A stretch of DNA of 41,036 bases, from NCBI GenBank assembly GCA_017882375.1, contig JADGPP010000026.1:1-41036 (forward strand), written 5' to 3'. A program made the position numbers and the translations under genes. Shown piece after piece: positions 23,838-31,919 of the stretch. Source of the DNA: Solirubrobacteraceae bacterium (GTDB lineage Bacteria; Actinomycetota; Thermoleophilia; Solirubrobacterales; Solirubrobacteraceae). Numbering within the stretch: position 1 is the stretch's first letter; each line of letters opens with the position of its first letter. The notes beneath the pieces were generated by a model, which saw only the letters and a list, made by a program, of their open reading frames with translations, was not told the DNA's origin and made no database searches.

Positions 23838-24209
23838 TCATGCGATCAGCGGTAGCGCTCGAATCCTTACGCGGTCGGGCTCGAACACGACGATGCATCC
23901 GGCAGCCAGGTCCGTCTCGATCGCTGACAAATTGGCCAGCAGCAGCGCGACCTGCTCGGCCGGTCGTCGCTGCGTGCCCCGGCGGAACAGCACGACTGAG
24001 GGCGAGCTTTCCTGGCGGGATGCGAGCAACGTTCCGAAGTCGGTGTCGGCGGAGACCACGACCCGGAGTTCCTGCTGCGCGCGCTCGAAAATCACCTCAT
24101 CGCGGGCTTCCTGCAGGCCATAGGCTCGGACGTGCACCGCGTCGTGTCCAGCGGCACCAAGCTGCTCGGCCACATAAGGCGAGAGCGCGTTGTCGATGAG
24201 GAACCTCAC
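23838..24209 (-). CDS. DUF5615 PIN-like toxin
   Basis: The 123-aa protein reads [20 protein letters not shown], then [20 protein letters not shown] and [14 protein letters not shown], the standard DUF5615 pattern: LIDNALSP (first acidic), the middle Glu-containing helix and ADTDFG with the acidic pair. These are PIN-fold putative RNases and toxins. Its ATG overlaps the TGA of the upstream DUF433 gene (ATGA), forming the usual antitoxin-toxin pair. Catalytic acids look intact, so it may be active. Confidence 0.88.
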   Translation of the reverse strand: MRFLIDNALSPYVAEQLGAAGHDAVHVRAYGLQEARDEVIFERAQQELRVVVSADTDFGTLLASRQESSPSVVLFRRGTQRRPAEQVALLLANLSAIETDLAAGCIVVFEPDRVRIRALPLIA

Positions 24210-24436
24210 CCGGAGTGGGCAAGGGGAAGCTCACGCTCGCGAACCGCCTCCGCCGCGTAGCGCAGCGCCTCGCGCACATCCTCAGCTTCTAGGTCAGGGT
24301 ATGCGGCGAGGATCTCCTGCTCGCCCATCCCGTCGGCCATCATTCCCACCACTGTCGACACCGGTATGCGCAGACCGCGGATGCAGGGAACGCCGCCCAT
24401 CTGCTCCGGTCTCACGGTGATTCTGTTGAACGTCAT
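24206..24436 (-). CDS. DUF433 antitoxin
   Basis: The 76-aa protein contains [20 protein letters not shown], then [20 protein letters not shown] and [18 protein letters not shown], the full DUF433 helix-turn-helix domain (GxPxIRGxRIPV). It precedes and overlaps the DUF5615 toxin gene. DUF433 proteins bind DNA and the partner toxin; autoregulation is expected. Confidence 0.9.
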   Translation of the reverse strand: MTFNRITVRPEQMGGVPCIRGLRIPVSTVVGMMADGMGEQEILAAYPDLEAEDVREALRYAAEAVRERELPLAHSG

Positions 24437-24509
24437 GTGAACCAGGGTACCGGCCCGGCATAGCCGGACAGCACCGACAATGCCGATCGCTTCCCCCTCG
24501 GCATCGTGG

Positions 24510-24830
24510 CTACTGCCCGCAACCCAGCCAGCGGCGGTATGCGCCGGCGACCCGTCCGAGCTGGCTGTCGGCTGAGAAGGCGAGGTCGGCGAGCGAAACC
24601 TCGTGGCGCACGCCGTCGCGTTCGCAGATCGCCGTCAGGCCACGGCGCGCGTCCGGTCCGGTGTCGATCTTGAGGACCTGTAGGGGCACGCCGACGATGC
24701 TCGCCGGCTCGGGTGCTCGGAGCGCTTCTTCGGCGCCTGTCAAAAAGCCGGTCAGCTGCTCCTCGTCTCCGTAGGCGTCGACGGTGAGATCGTCGATCAG
24801 GGCGTCGAGCTCGGCGACGCTGGTGCTCAT
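24510..24830 (-). CDS. Small partner protein of the DUF6398/helicase operon
   Basis: The 106-aa protein is started at the ATG at 24830, which overlaps the stop of the DUF6398 gene (ATGA); the longer frame to 25067 is a shadow. It has an acidic helical N-terminus (AELDALIDDLTVDAYGDEEQ) and a beta-rich C-terminal half: IVGVPLQVLKIDTGPDARRG, then LTAICERDGVRHEVSLADLA. This resembles small proteins seen next to DUF6398 proteins; function unknown. Confidence 0.7.
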   Translation of the reverse strand: MSTSVAELDALIDDLTVDAYGDEEQLTGFLTGAEEALRAPEPASIVGVPLQVLKIDTGPDARRGLTAICERDGVRHEVSLADLAFSADSQLGRVAGAYRRWLGCGQ

Positions 24831-25360
24831 GCTGCGCGGCGGGCCTGCAGGTCGGGGATCACGCCGAGCCGGCGCGCCTCGTCCTGGATTTCCTCCGGCA
24901 GCGTGCGCGCGTCCACGATGAACCCGTTGATCATCACCATCCAGCTCAGGGGGTGCTGTTCGAGCATCGCCACACGGGTTAGGGCGGGCTCGTAGACGCC
25001 GAGATCGAGGGTCTTTGCGATCAGCGCGGCCTTGTTCGCCATCGTCGTCTTGACGACCCCGACGCACTCGGCGAGCCGATCGGCGCTGAGATGAGGCTGT
25101 TGGGAGCGGTCGAACAGGAAGTTCACCCTGCCGACCGTGTAGATCGCGCCGCCCGCCCAGATGCGCGCATCGCCACGCGCCAATGGGGAGGGACGCTTCC
25201 GCGCGAGGCGTCCGACAAGCACGCGGCAGAGCTCGCCATACTCGCGATCGAGATGCTCGGCGCAGACCTCGTCTGCGATCGTGAGGATCTCCACGACCAG
25301 CGGACGCAGCTCCCCCGGGATCTTGAGCTTCGCGAGGGCACGATCTCCCTGCTCGACCAT
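24827..25360 (-). CDS. DUF6398-domain protein
   Basis: The 177-aa protein begins at the ATG at 25360. Its core reads IADEVCAEHLDREYGELCRV, then LVGRLARKRPSPLARGDARI and WAGGAIYTVGRVNFLFDRSQ, followed by SADRLAECVGVVKTTMANKA, a helix-turn-helix-like segment; this matches DUF6398 as I remember it. The C-terminal ~60 residues add strand and helix elements. It overlaps the small partner gene and follows the TOTE-type helicase by 87 nt on the same strand, so the three probably act together. Function is unknown. Confidence 0.75.
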   Translation of the reverse strand: MVEQGDRALAKLKIPGELRPLVVEILTIADEVCAEHLDREYGELCRVLVGRLARKRPSPLARGDARIWAGGAIYTVGRVNFLFDRSQQPHLSADRLAECVGVVKTTMANKAALIAKTLDLGVYEPALTRVAMLEQHPLSWMVMINGFIVDARTLPEEIQDEARRLGVIPDLQARRAA

Positions 25361-25447
25361 GGGAAGATCATGCGCACTCCGGCGGACGGTACGAGGACGA
25401 GGAGGTCTGGCCCCGTGCGTTGCAGCCACGGACCCGGGCCGGACCGG

Positions 25448-27856
25448 TTATCCGGTCTGCGCGAGCTCGTAGCCGAGCGACCGGTATGCGCGGAGGCGCT
25501 TGGCGAACATGCGTCGCAGGACGGCTAACTCGCCGTCGACGTAGTCGTAGACAAGAACGTCTTGCTTGCCTGGGTGGGCGCGGTGCAGGCGTCCGGCGTA
25601 CTGGATGACGGTGCCTTTCCATGCGATCGGCATCGCCAGCAGCAGCGTGTCGAGGCGGGGGTCATCGAAGCCCTCGCCAATGTAGCGGCCGGTTGCGAGC
25701 ACCACCCGACCGCCGTCGCCGTCGCTGCTGGCGAGCTGCGCCTGTGCGGCGCGATGCTCGGCCGGCCGCATGTCGCCATGCAGGGTGATGAGCGTATGGC
25801 TGCCGTGGGCGAGATGTTCAGCCAGCCGTTGCAGGTGCTCGCGTCGTTCGGTGAGCACGATCGGGTGGCGGCCCTGGGCTGCTAGCTCGAGCGTGTCTTT
25901 GGCGATCAGCTTGGTACGGGCCCCGTCGGTGGCGAGCGCGGCGAAGACCTCCTGGATGTGCGGATCTCTGGGAAGCGTCTGCGGGTCGAATGGCGTATCG
26001 CGCCGTACGACGCGGAACACGAGGGGCTGCAATGAGCGGGTCGCGTCGTGGCCGATCGTGTGGCGTACCGGGCCGCACTGCATGGCGATGATCGGGTGGT
26101 GCCCGTCGCGGCGCTTGGGCGTCGCAGTCAGCCCGGTCACGTAGCGCGCGGGGGCGGCCTGAAGGACACGCTCCGTCATCACCGCGGGGACGTGGTGGCA
26201 CTCGTCGATGACGATGTGTCCGTAGCCGGCCAATAGCTGGTCGAGTGTCTTGTGGCGGGCGAGGCTTTGGACCATCGCCACGTCCACTTTGCCCGTTGGC
26301 TGGCCGCGACCGCCGCCGATCGTCCCGATCGAGTCCGCCTCAAGCTCAAGGAACTCCCCCAGCTGCCTGACCCACTGCTCCAGCAGCGGCTTGCGGTGGA
26401 CCAGCACGAGCGTCGAGCGCCCTCGCTCGGCGATTAGCCGTGTGGCGATCACTGTCTTACCGATGCCGGGCGGCGCGCAGAGCACGCCAAGGTCCTTGGC
26501 GAGCATCGCTGGCACCGCGTCCTCCTGGCGGGAGTTCAGCTCGCCCGTGAACCGTGCGTTGAGCGGCTGGCCATCGCGGCGCTCGTCGGAGAGCTCCAGC
26601 GCGATACCCAGATCGGCGAGCAGATCGTGCAGCGGCTCGAGGCAGCCGCGCGGGAGCACCAGGAACCGGCCCGTCTGCTCAAAGCATGCGATCACCCGCG
26701 GGGTGCGCGCGGTGGACTTGCGCATCGCCTGCAGTTCGAGGAACTGTGGGTTGGAGAACGCCGCAAGTCGTCGCATCGCGTCCAGTAGGACGGGCGGCGC
26801 TCCCTCTTGATGCACGTAAAGGCGCTGGGCGAGCGTCACGTTCACGATGTCCGGCAGCTCCGCCTCGGCGAGCCGCTGGGAGTGCGGCCGACCGGGGCGC
26901 CACGGCGCGTCATCGCCCTCGGCTTCCTGAAACACACCCAGGAGACGGCCAGCGTCAGTCCCGCTAGCAACGAGTTCCTCCAGGCGCGTGCTAGTGATCC
27001 GTGGCAGCGACTGCAGGTAGGACCACTGGTCCTCGAACGGCTCGAGCTCTTCGTCCAAAAACAGCGTGTTGCCGAGCTCGCGTGCCGAGCGCTGGAGCGG
27101 CAGCGCGATCAGGTTCCCGAAGCCTCCCTTCGGCAGCGTGTCCTGGCTCGGGAACAGGCGATCGTAGGACACCATGCCCAGCGTGGGGGTGCGTGCCATC
27201 GCGTCCGTCAGGAGCATCAGGCCAAAGCGCCGGGCCAGCGACGCCTGCAGCGGCTCGCTGAAGAAGAACCAGACGTGGGCGCCCTCGCCCGAACGTGAGC
27301 GCTCGACCGCCGGCAGGACCCCAAGCTCGCCGCAGGTGTCGCGGATCGCCTTCACATCGGCGCGCCACGAATTGCCGTCAAGGTCGATCGCCAGCAGCCA
27401 GCAAGTGCCGTTGGCCAGCATCGGATAAACGCCCATCACCCGACGACCCTGCAGGTGTCCGAGCAGCTCGCTCTCAGCCGGAGCACGAAACGCCTGGTTT
27501 GAGCATTCCCCGCACCTCACGCGTGGCTTGGCGCAGACCCCTGCCTGCCACTCGTTCCCGCAGCAAGGCGCCCAGCCACTCTTGTCCTTCGCCGGTTTCT
27601 CCCACCGCACCGGAAAGACATCCTCGCGGCCTCGAAAGAGGCTCGCGAACAGCGTGAGCTTGCGCTCAGGCGTCCACCAGTACATCGGAGACGCATTGAT
27701 CTCGCCCGAGGCATCCGCTGTCGCTCGCTCCCGCCGGATACGCAGCTCGGCCAGCTCGCGTGCCGTCGCCTCGCGCTCGCTCTCCAGCGCACCAAGCCGG
27801 GCCTCCGCCGCCGCGATCGCGGCATCGTGCTCATCGTCCACGGACACCCGACTCAT
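25448..27856 (-). CDS. Primase-helicase fusion of TOTE conflict-system type
   Basis: The 802-aa protein begins at the ATG at 27856 behind GGTGGAGA. Domains in order: a coiled coil (~10-48), a Cys-rich knuckle (CC at 98-99, C108, CGEC at 115-118), an archaeo-eukaryotic primase core (WLLAIDLDGNSW with D158 and D160, then SRSGEGAHVWFFF at ~187-199), and a superfamily-2 helicase (Walker A PPGIGKT at 462-468, DECHH at 551-555, TATP at 577-580, and a C-terminal domain with GRYIGEGFDDPRLDTLLLAM and QYAGRLHR). TOTE-type systems are predicted conflict or defence systems with primase plus helicase and a nuclease; I see no separate nuclease gene, though a DUF6398 pair follows. Confidence 0.9.
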   Translation of the reverse strand: MSRVSVDDEHDAAIAAAEARLGALESEREATARELAELRIRRERATADASGEINASPMYWWTPERKLTLFASLFRGREDVFPVRWEKPAKDKSGWAPCCGNEWQAGVCAKPRVRCGECSNQAFRAPAESELLGHLQGRRVMGVYPMLANGTCWLLAIDLDGNSWRADVKAIRDTCGELGVLPAVERSRSGEGAHVWFFFSEPLQASLARRFGLMLLTDAMARTPTLGMVSYDRLFPSQDTLPKGGFGNLIALPLQRSARELGNTLFLDEELEPFEDQWSYLQSLPRITSTRLEELVASGTDAGRLLGVFQEAEGDDAPWRPGRPHSQRLAEAELPDIVNVTLAQRLYVHQEGAPPVLLDAMRRLAAFSNPQFLELQAMRKSTARTPRVIACFEQTGRFLVLPRGCLEPLHDLLADLGIALELSDERRDGQPLNARFTGELNSRQEDAVPAMLAKDLGVLCAPPGIGKTVIATRLIAERGRSTLVLVHRKPLLEQWVRQLGEFLELEADSIGTIGGGRGQPTGKVDVAMVQSLARHKTLDQLLAGYGHIVIDECHHVPAVMTERVLQAAPARYVTGLTATPKRRDGHHPIIAMQCGPVRHTIGHDATRSLQPLVFRVVRRDTPFDPQTLPRDPHIQEVFAALATDGARTKLIAKDTLELAAQGRHPIVLTERREHLQRLAEHLAHGSHTLITLHGDMRPAEHRAAQAQLASSDGDGGRVVLATGRYIGEGFDDPRLDTLLLAMPIAWKGTVIQYAGRLHRAHPGKQDVLVYDYVDGELAVLRRMFAKRLRAYRSLGYELAQTG

Positions 27857-27963
27857 TCTCCACCCGTACCCGGTGGGAATCAACGCCACAGCCGACCGAC
27901 GCCATCGAAAGCGCGGACAACGATGCAACCAGACAGAAGGAAACGATTGCCGGACGGACTCGC

Positions 27964-28701
27964 GTGGAGCGCGGCATCTACCGCCAGCGGAACGGCAAGT
28001 ATTCAGTCTGCTTCATGCTCGACGGCAAGCCCACGTTTCGCACGGTCGGCTACGACCTCGACCGGGCCCGCCAGGAGCGGCGGGCGTTCGTGGAAGCGGC
28101 GCGCTGGGGTGTCGTCGCAGCCGCACCGCGACTTCAGTTCGGGCAGGTAACGGGCTGGTGGGTCGAGCGCTTCGAGCGCAAGGTCGCATCTGGTGAGCGA
28201 CGGGAGCGCACGCTTGAGACCCACCGCTACCACCTCGAACACCATCTGCTACCCGCCCTCGCCGGCAGGCTGCTGCGCGAAATCACCCCTCAGGATGTCT
28301 GCGACCTGCTCGGCTCCCTACGCGAGACCGGCCGCTCCGAGCACACGATCGCGGGGGCCATCGGGACCCTGCAGAGCGTGATGCGCTTCGCCGTTCGCAA
28401 CGGTTGGATCGCAGACAGCCCCGTCAACAAGCTCGAAGCCGGCGAGCGCCCCCACCCGCCCCGCCACACCCAGCGGGTACTCGGCCGCGAGGAAGTCGCC
28501 CGGCTCCTCAATGCCTCCCTGCCTGTCTACCGTGCTCTGATCGCGACCGCGTTGTTAACCGGAATGCGTCACTCAGAGCTACTCGGCCTGATCTGGGATG
28601 ACGTCGCCGTCGCCCGCGGCTGGATCTGCGTAAGGGCGCAGCTCTCGCGCGCCCGCGCAAGTCATCCCGCCAGGCGAGTCGCCTACTCCGTCATCCGGTG
28701 A
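27964..28701 (+). pseudogene. Tyrosine recombinase (phage-type integrase), 3' truncated
   Basis: From a possible GTG at 27964 the frame reads VERGIYRQRNGKYSVCFMLD (an N-terminal arm-binding-like domain), then a SAM-like core-binding domain (TLETHRYHLEHHLLPALAGR ... SEHTIAGAIGTLQSVMRFAV) and the beginning of the catalytic domain (LIATALLTGMRHSELLGLIW). The first catalytic Arg (TGMRHSE) is present. The HxxR and Tyr motifs are missing: the frame degenerates after WICVRAQLSRARAS and ends at 28701, overlapping the convergent cupredoxin gene by 11 bp. It is probably the inactivated integrase of the tRNA-Ala island. An alternative start upstream cannot be excluded. Confidence 0.82.
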
Positions 28702-29767
28702 CGGTGATCGTCCCGTCCATGTTCGGATGGATCACGCACTCGAAGTGGTAGACGCCCGCTTTCGTGAACGTGATCTTCGCGCTTGAGGGAAGCCGACCGC
28801 CGCCGGCGAGAATGCCGGCTGCCTCGAAGCCGTTGCCGTGATTCGAGCCCGTATATGCCGGGAGCGGCGGTGGATCGCTCGGATAGGAGGCCAGCGGGTT
28901 GACGAGGAGGGTCGGCGGCCCCATCGGGTTCGGCTGAGGAGTCGTAAACGTCTTTTCGATTCCTTCCGTGTAGGCGGCGGGGCCGATCGTGATCGTGTGG
29001 ACCTCACGCTTGGACGCGATCTTGAAGTTGACCGTCGTGCCCGTTTTGATCGTCAGGTGTTCGGGGAAGAACCGAAGCCACGCCACGGACCCGCTGCCGT
29101 CGTTGCCCGCGAGCACGGTCGCCGCGGGCGGCTTCACCTTCCCCAGCGGGCGGGCCTCGCGGATCGCGGCGGCCTCCTGGGCATTGGCGGTCGCGCGGTC
29201 CTGTCCGGCCGTCGGCACGCGCTTGCCCTTGGGCAGCACCTTTACGACTCCCTGCATGCCCTGATGGACGAGGCAGTGGAACGTGAACGTGCCGGCCTTC
29301 GTGAACTTGACGACGAAGGGTTTGGTGCCACCCGCGGGCGACGGCGGCAGACCGCTGCTAAGGAAGCCCTTGCCGCTGTAGGCGTTGCCCCCGCTCGAAG
29401 CGACGACGATCGGGTTGATCACCTGGTTCGGCTTGCCGTTGAACCAGAACGCCACGCCGGCGGCGTCGAGCTTGCCGCTGATCGGGCTTGACGTAACGAA
29501 GAGCGGCGGGGGTGCCTGGCCGCCGGGCAGGAAGGAGACCGTGTGAAAGCCGTTGACGGTCCAGCTGACCGAGTCCCCGACATGGATCTCCGTGGCGCTC
29601 GGGAAGAAGCCGTTGAAGTCCAGATGCGCAACATGCGTTGGCTTGGGCGGACCGGCTGTCACGGGCGCGATGAGCGCCCGCGCGGACGAGCTCGCTGCCG
29701 TTAGGGCCAGCACCAGGGCTGCCGACGCCGCCGCAGTTGACATCCCCCGAAAACTCCGCATCCTCAT
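28691..29767 (-). CDS. Secreted protein with two cupredoxin domains
   Basis: The 358-aa protein has a signal peptide (RSFRGMSTAAASAALVLALT, cleavage near ASSSARA). Domain 1 (~35-180) has NGFHTVSFLPGG and FHCLVHQGMQG; domain 2 (~215-358) has KREVHTITIGPAAY and FECVIHPNMDG. Each contains one His strand and the C-x2-3-H-x4-M loop of type-1 copper sites. A linker rich in Ala/Gln separates them. Paired plastocyanin-like domains occur in Thermoleophilia secreted proteins; a redox role outside the membrane is likely but the donor and acceptor are unknown. The ATG at 29767 was chosen; shorter starts at residues 3 or 9 are possible. Confidence 0.85.
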   Translation of the reverse strand: MRMRSFRGMSTAAASAALVLALTAASSSARALIAPVTAGPPKPTHVAHLDFNGFFPSATEIHVGDSVSWTVNGFHTVSFLPGGQAPPPLFVTSSPISGKLDAAGVAFWFNGKPNQVINPIVVASSGGNAYSGKGFLSSGLPPSPAGGTKPFVVKFTKAGTFTFHCLVHQGMQGVVKVLPKGKRVPTAGQDRATANAQEAAAIREARPLGKVKPPAATVLAGNDGSGSVAWLRFFPEHLTIKTGTTVNFKIASKREVHTITIGPAAYTEGIEKTFTTPQPNPMGPPTLLVNPLASYPSDPPPLPAYTGSNHGNGFEAAGILAGGGRLPSSAKITFTKAGVYHFECVIHPNMDGTITVTG

Positions 29768-29847
29768 TCCTCCGCCTCCCTGTAGCTTGGATTCGCGCGC
29801 ATGCTACTCGCTTCCTCGCGCTTGGGCGCGATCGCCACGACTCTGGA

Positions 29848-29984
29848 AGCGCTGCGAGCAGGCCGAGGGCCACTTCGCCGCTGCGGCGGAGATCGGGGAA
29901 CGGCTAGGCGCTCCGCTGTTCCTCGCCCGCACCCGCACCGGCTGGGCCAGCGAAGCCTTCGCACCAACCGCGACGGCGAGCTAA
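29848..29984 (+). pseudogene. C-terminal stub of a TPR-type ATPase regulator
   Basis: The frame reads CEQAEGHFAAAAEIGERLGA and PLFLARTRTGWASEAF. This matches the end of LuxR/AfsR-like or adenylate-cyclase-linked TPR regulators (typically AERHFEAAL ... ARxGARPxLARTxxxYA). Only ~45 codons remain and no start is seen. Confidence 0.5.
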
Positions 29985-30012
29985 AACCGCCCATTTGCAG
30001 CCACTTCATGAG

Positions 30013-30085
30013 TGGAGCCAACCGGGATCGAACCGGTGACCTCCTGCTTGCAAAGCAGGCGCTCTCCCAGCTGAGCTATGGCCCC
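30013..30085 (-). tRNA. tRNA-Ala (anticodon TGC)
   Basis: On the minus strand a 73-nt cloverleaf begins GGGGCCATAGCTCAGCTGGG, has the anticodon arm CCTGC-TTTGCAA-GCAGG (anticodon TGC), a T-arm CCGGTTCGATCCCGG and the acceptor TGGCTCC with discriminator A. CCA is not encoded. Its 3' 43 bp recur at 23426-23468 and 36 bp recur inverted at 34002-34037, marking it as an integration hot spot. Confidence 0.97.
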
Positions 30086-30147
30086 GAGGCACTTCGAGTG
30101 TAAGGGACGAGCTGCCCGACCGGAAACGGTCTGGCCGATGCGGAGCG

Positions 30148-30741
30148 CTACTTGTCGAAGTCGAAGTCGCGAGGCGGACGCTGCTCGAACCACAGTCGAT
30201 CCTGCTCGGGCGTGTCGCGCAGGAAGTCGGGCGTCTCCTCGAGGACGTCCTCGGCTGGCTCGTCGGCGTCGTCCTCGGCCGCGTCCCCCGGCACCTCCCA
30301 TTCCAGCGAGTCCTCCTCGGTGCTCGATCGCGCGGCGACGGGTCGTGTGCTCGCGCGAGCTTGCTCGCCGGCCTCGGCGCCGACCTCGCATGGCAGGGCG
30401 CTCAGATCCTCCGCGTCGCCGTCATCGTCGAGCACGCTGCTCATGTCCAGCTCCGCAGTCTCGCCCGCCGTAGTGGCATGCGCCATCTGCGTGAGCGCCG
30501 GGTCCTCGCCGAGATCGCCAACGGTCGACGCGCCGTCGCCGTTGATCTCGCGGGAATCGGTTGCCGTGTCCCCCGTCGCGGCTGCTGGCGGATCGGTCGC
30601 AGCATCGCCAGCGCTTGCGGACTTCCGCTCTGCAGCCGAATCGAGTGCCTCCCGCTGCTCGCGAGCGACCTCTCCCGGATCAGCGCCACGGCGGCGCTTG
30701 AGCTCCAGATGCTCGCGGATGGCGTCGTCGAGCAATCCCAT
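30148..30741 (-). CDS. Conserved acidic protein with variable middle
   Basis: The 197-aa protein has a conserved N-terminus (MGLLDDAIREHLELKRRRGA, then DPGEVAREQREAL) and C-terminus (EETPDFLRDTPEQDRLWFEQ, then PPRDFDFDK) joined by a long, acidic, Ala/Thr/Ser-rich linker with no fold. Proteins with these two ends recur in Thermoleophilia, placed by tRNA genes; this is recognition, not a verified search. The strong negative charge suggests a disordered scaffold or a DNA/RNA mimic; function is unknown. It lies between the two tRNA-Ala genes. Confidence 0.8.
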   Translation of the reverse strand: MGLLDDAIREHLELKRRRGADPGEVAREQREALDSAAERKSASAGDAATDPPAAATGDTATDSREINGDGASTVGDLGEDPALTQMAHATTAGETAELDMSSVLDDDGDAEDLSALPCEVGAEAGEQARASTRPVAARSSTEEDSLEWEVPGDAAEDDADEPAEDVLEETPDFLRDTPEQDRLWFEQRPPRDFDFDK

Positions 30742-30836
30742 GCGCGTCCAAACGATACCTAGCCGGGCCGGTCGCGTTATCGCGAGTCGGCTCGGAGGCT
30801 AAACTCTGCCTGACCGGCGCGCCAAGAGCGCGACTA

Positions 30837-30909
30837 GGGGCTATAGCTCAGTTGGGAGAGCGCCTGGATCGCACCCAGGAGGTCGGGGGTTCGAGTCCCC
30901 CTAGCTCCA
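30837..30909 (+). tRNA. tRNA-Ala (anticodon CGC)
   Basis: A 73-nt cloverleaf: acceptor GGGGCTA / TAGCTCC, D-arm with AGCTCAGTTGGGAGAGC, anticodon arm CCTGG-ATCGCAC-CCAGG (anticodon CGC, reading GCG), T-arm GGGGG-TTCGAGT-CCCCC and discriminator A. CCA not encoded. The 3' side is followed by gene-poor DNA with tRNA fragments. Confidence 0.96.
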
Positions 30910-31316
30910 TCCGAAGAAGCCCTGCAAATGCGCGGCTTCTTTGTTGGGCAGGAGCAACCTCCCCGAGCAAGCCTGGGCCGACGAACCGAGCTTGTGCCCG
31001 CTTGTGCCCAATCGGTGGCGTAACGTGGCGAGTGCGCCTTCGGCCCTCGACCGCCGGCCTTCTAATCCGGTGGGGCGGGTTGGAGTCCCGCACGGGGCAT
31101 TTGGCTCTGCAGGCCAGCCCTTCCGCGTCCTCCCGATGCAGCCGGGAGCTGAACAGCTGCGCACGGCTCGCGCGAGGGATACCGGTCGACTTGGGTAGAA
31201 AGCCGTATCCCTATAGCGCGTAAAGTTCGGATGTGCGGTATCCCGGCGAGAATTAGGGTCGGACGCAATGGCGATCACGTGGTCGGCCGAGCCAAAAGCC
31301 CCAGACGCGTTGATCT
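30910..31316. other. Gene-free stretch after tRNA-Ala(CGC)
   Basis: No gene is supportable. It contains two tandem copies of GCTTGTGCCC (near 30988-31009) and the tRNA-Arg 3' half at 31054-31099, both typical of an integration scar. Confidence 0.45.
31054..31099 (+). pseudogene. Remnant 3' half of a tRNA-Arg (anticodon TCT)
   Basis: An anticodon arm CCGGC-CTTCTAA-TCCGG (one mismatch at the loop-closing pair), a 4-nt variable region, a T-arm GCGGG-TTGGAGT-CCCGC (C-to-G change in the loop) and an acceptor end ACGGGGC with A are visible in the right order. No D-arm or 5' acceptor is found upstream, so it cannot be a working tRNA. Confidence 0.6.
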
Positions 31317-31904
31317 CTAGATCGCGGCGATCGCGAGGCACCTCTTGAAGCGGTCGAGGCCGATGTCGGGGTCCTCCTCGGGGCTTGCGACTCGAAGGAC
31401 AGGGCCCCTCTCTAGTGTCGGGGCCGCAAGATCACGAAAGGCATCGAAGTATGCGCGCTGCCGCGCCCGTCCTCCAGCGCCCGGGAACTCGACGGCGGTC
31501 TTGTGGGCGAAGCCTCGATCGCCCCGATCACAGTGCACCTCGCACAGTTCCAGGTAGGCGTGCGAGTCATAGCCGAGCGGCGCATCGGGCGGGTAGTACG
31601 CGAACGTCGACAGGCGAGCGGTCGTGAAGTGTGAGCGCTCGTCGTACTCCACGAGGTGTGCGTCGGGCGAGAGCATGAAGTCGGTGGTCATTGCGCCCCG
31701 AGTCTTGGCGCGAAGTGCGCGCTCATCGCCGCCGAGCTCCGCAAAGATCGACGCGAGGGCCTCCAGCACTGGCCTGGGCAGGCTCGCCCGGACATCGGCT
31801 TGCAGATGGCCATAGCGGGTGAGCCAGCCGAGGCTCTGGTCCGGCCGCAGGTCGTAGCCAGCGGCCTGCGCGCGGGCATAGAACGCGGCGGCGTGGCGGC
31901 GCAT
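31317..31904 (-). CDS. Hypothetical protein, possibly nuclease-like
   Basis: The 195-aa protein begins MRRHAAAFYARAQAAGYDLR and has a central segment TDFMLSPDAHLVEYDERSHF followed by TTARLSTFAYYP. A buried strand with VEYDE and a following basic-aromatic helix recalls PD-(D/E)XK-type or related nucleases, but no K within the expected spacing is certain. It is followed by HipA on the same strand at a 15-nt distance, so co-expression with hipBA is likely. Its start lies just before the end of HipA, suggesting it is the third gene of that operon. Confidence 0.7.
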   Translation of the reverse strand: MRRHAAAFYARAQAAGYDLRPDQSLGWLTRYGHLQADVRASLPRPVLEALASIFAELGGDERALRAKTRGAMTTDFMLSPDAHLVEYDERSHFTTARLSTFAYYPPDAPLGYDSHAYLELCEVHCDRGDRGFAHKTAVEFPGAGGRARQRAYFDAFRDLAAPTLERGPVLRVASPEEDPDIGLDRFKRCLAIAAI

Positions 31905-31919
31905 GTTCCACGCCTCTTC

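Noticed and set aside
23423-24199. Plus-strand frame of 258 codons
   Set aside because: It runs through the tRNA-Ala fragment and antisense to the DUF5615 gene; low complexity and no start signal.
30988-31009. Tandem GCTTGTGCCC as a microsatellite or attachment core
   Set aside because: Only two copies of ten bases; too little to assign a role, so it is kept only as a remark in the gap entry.
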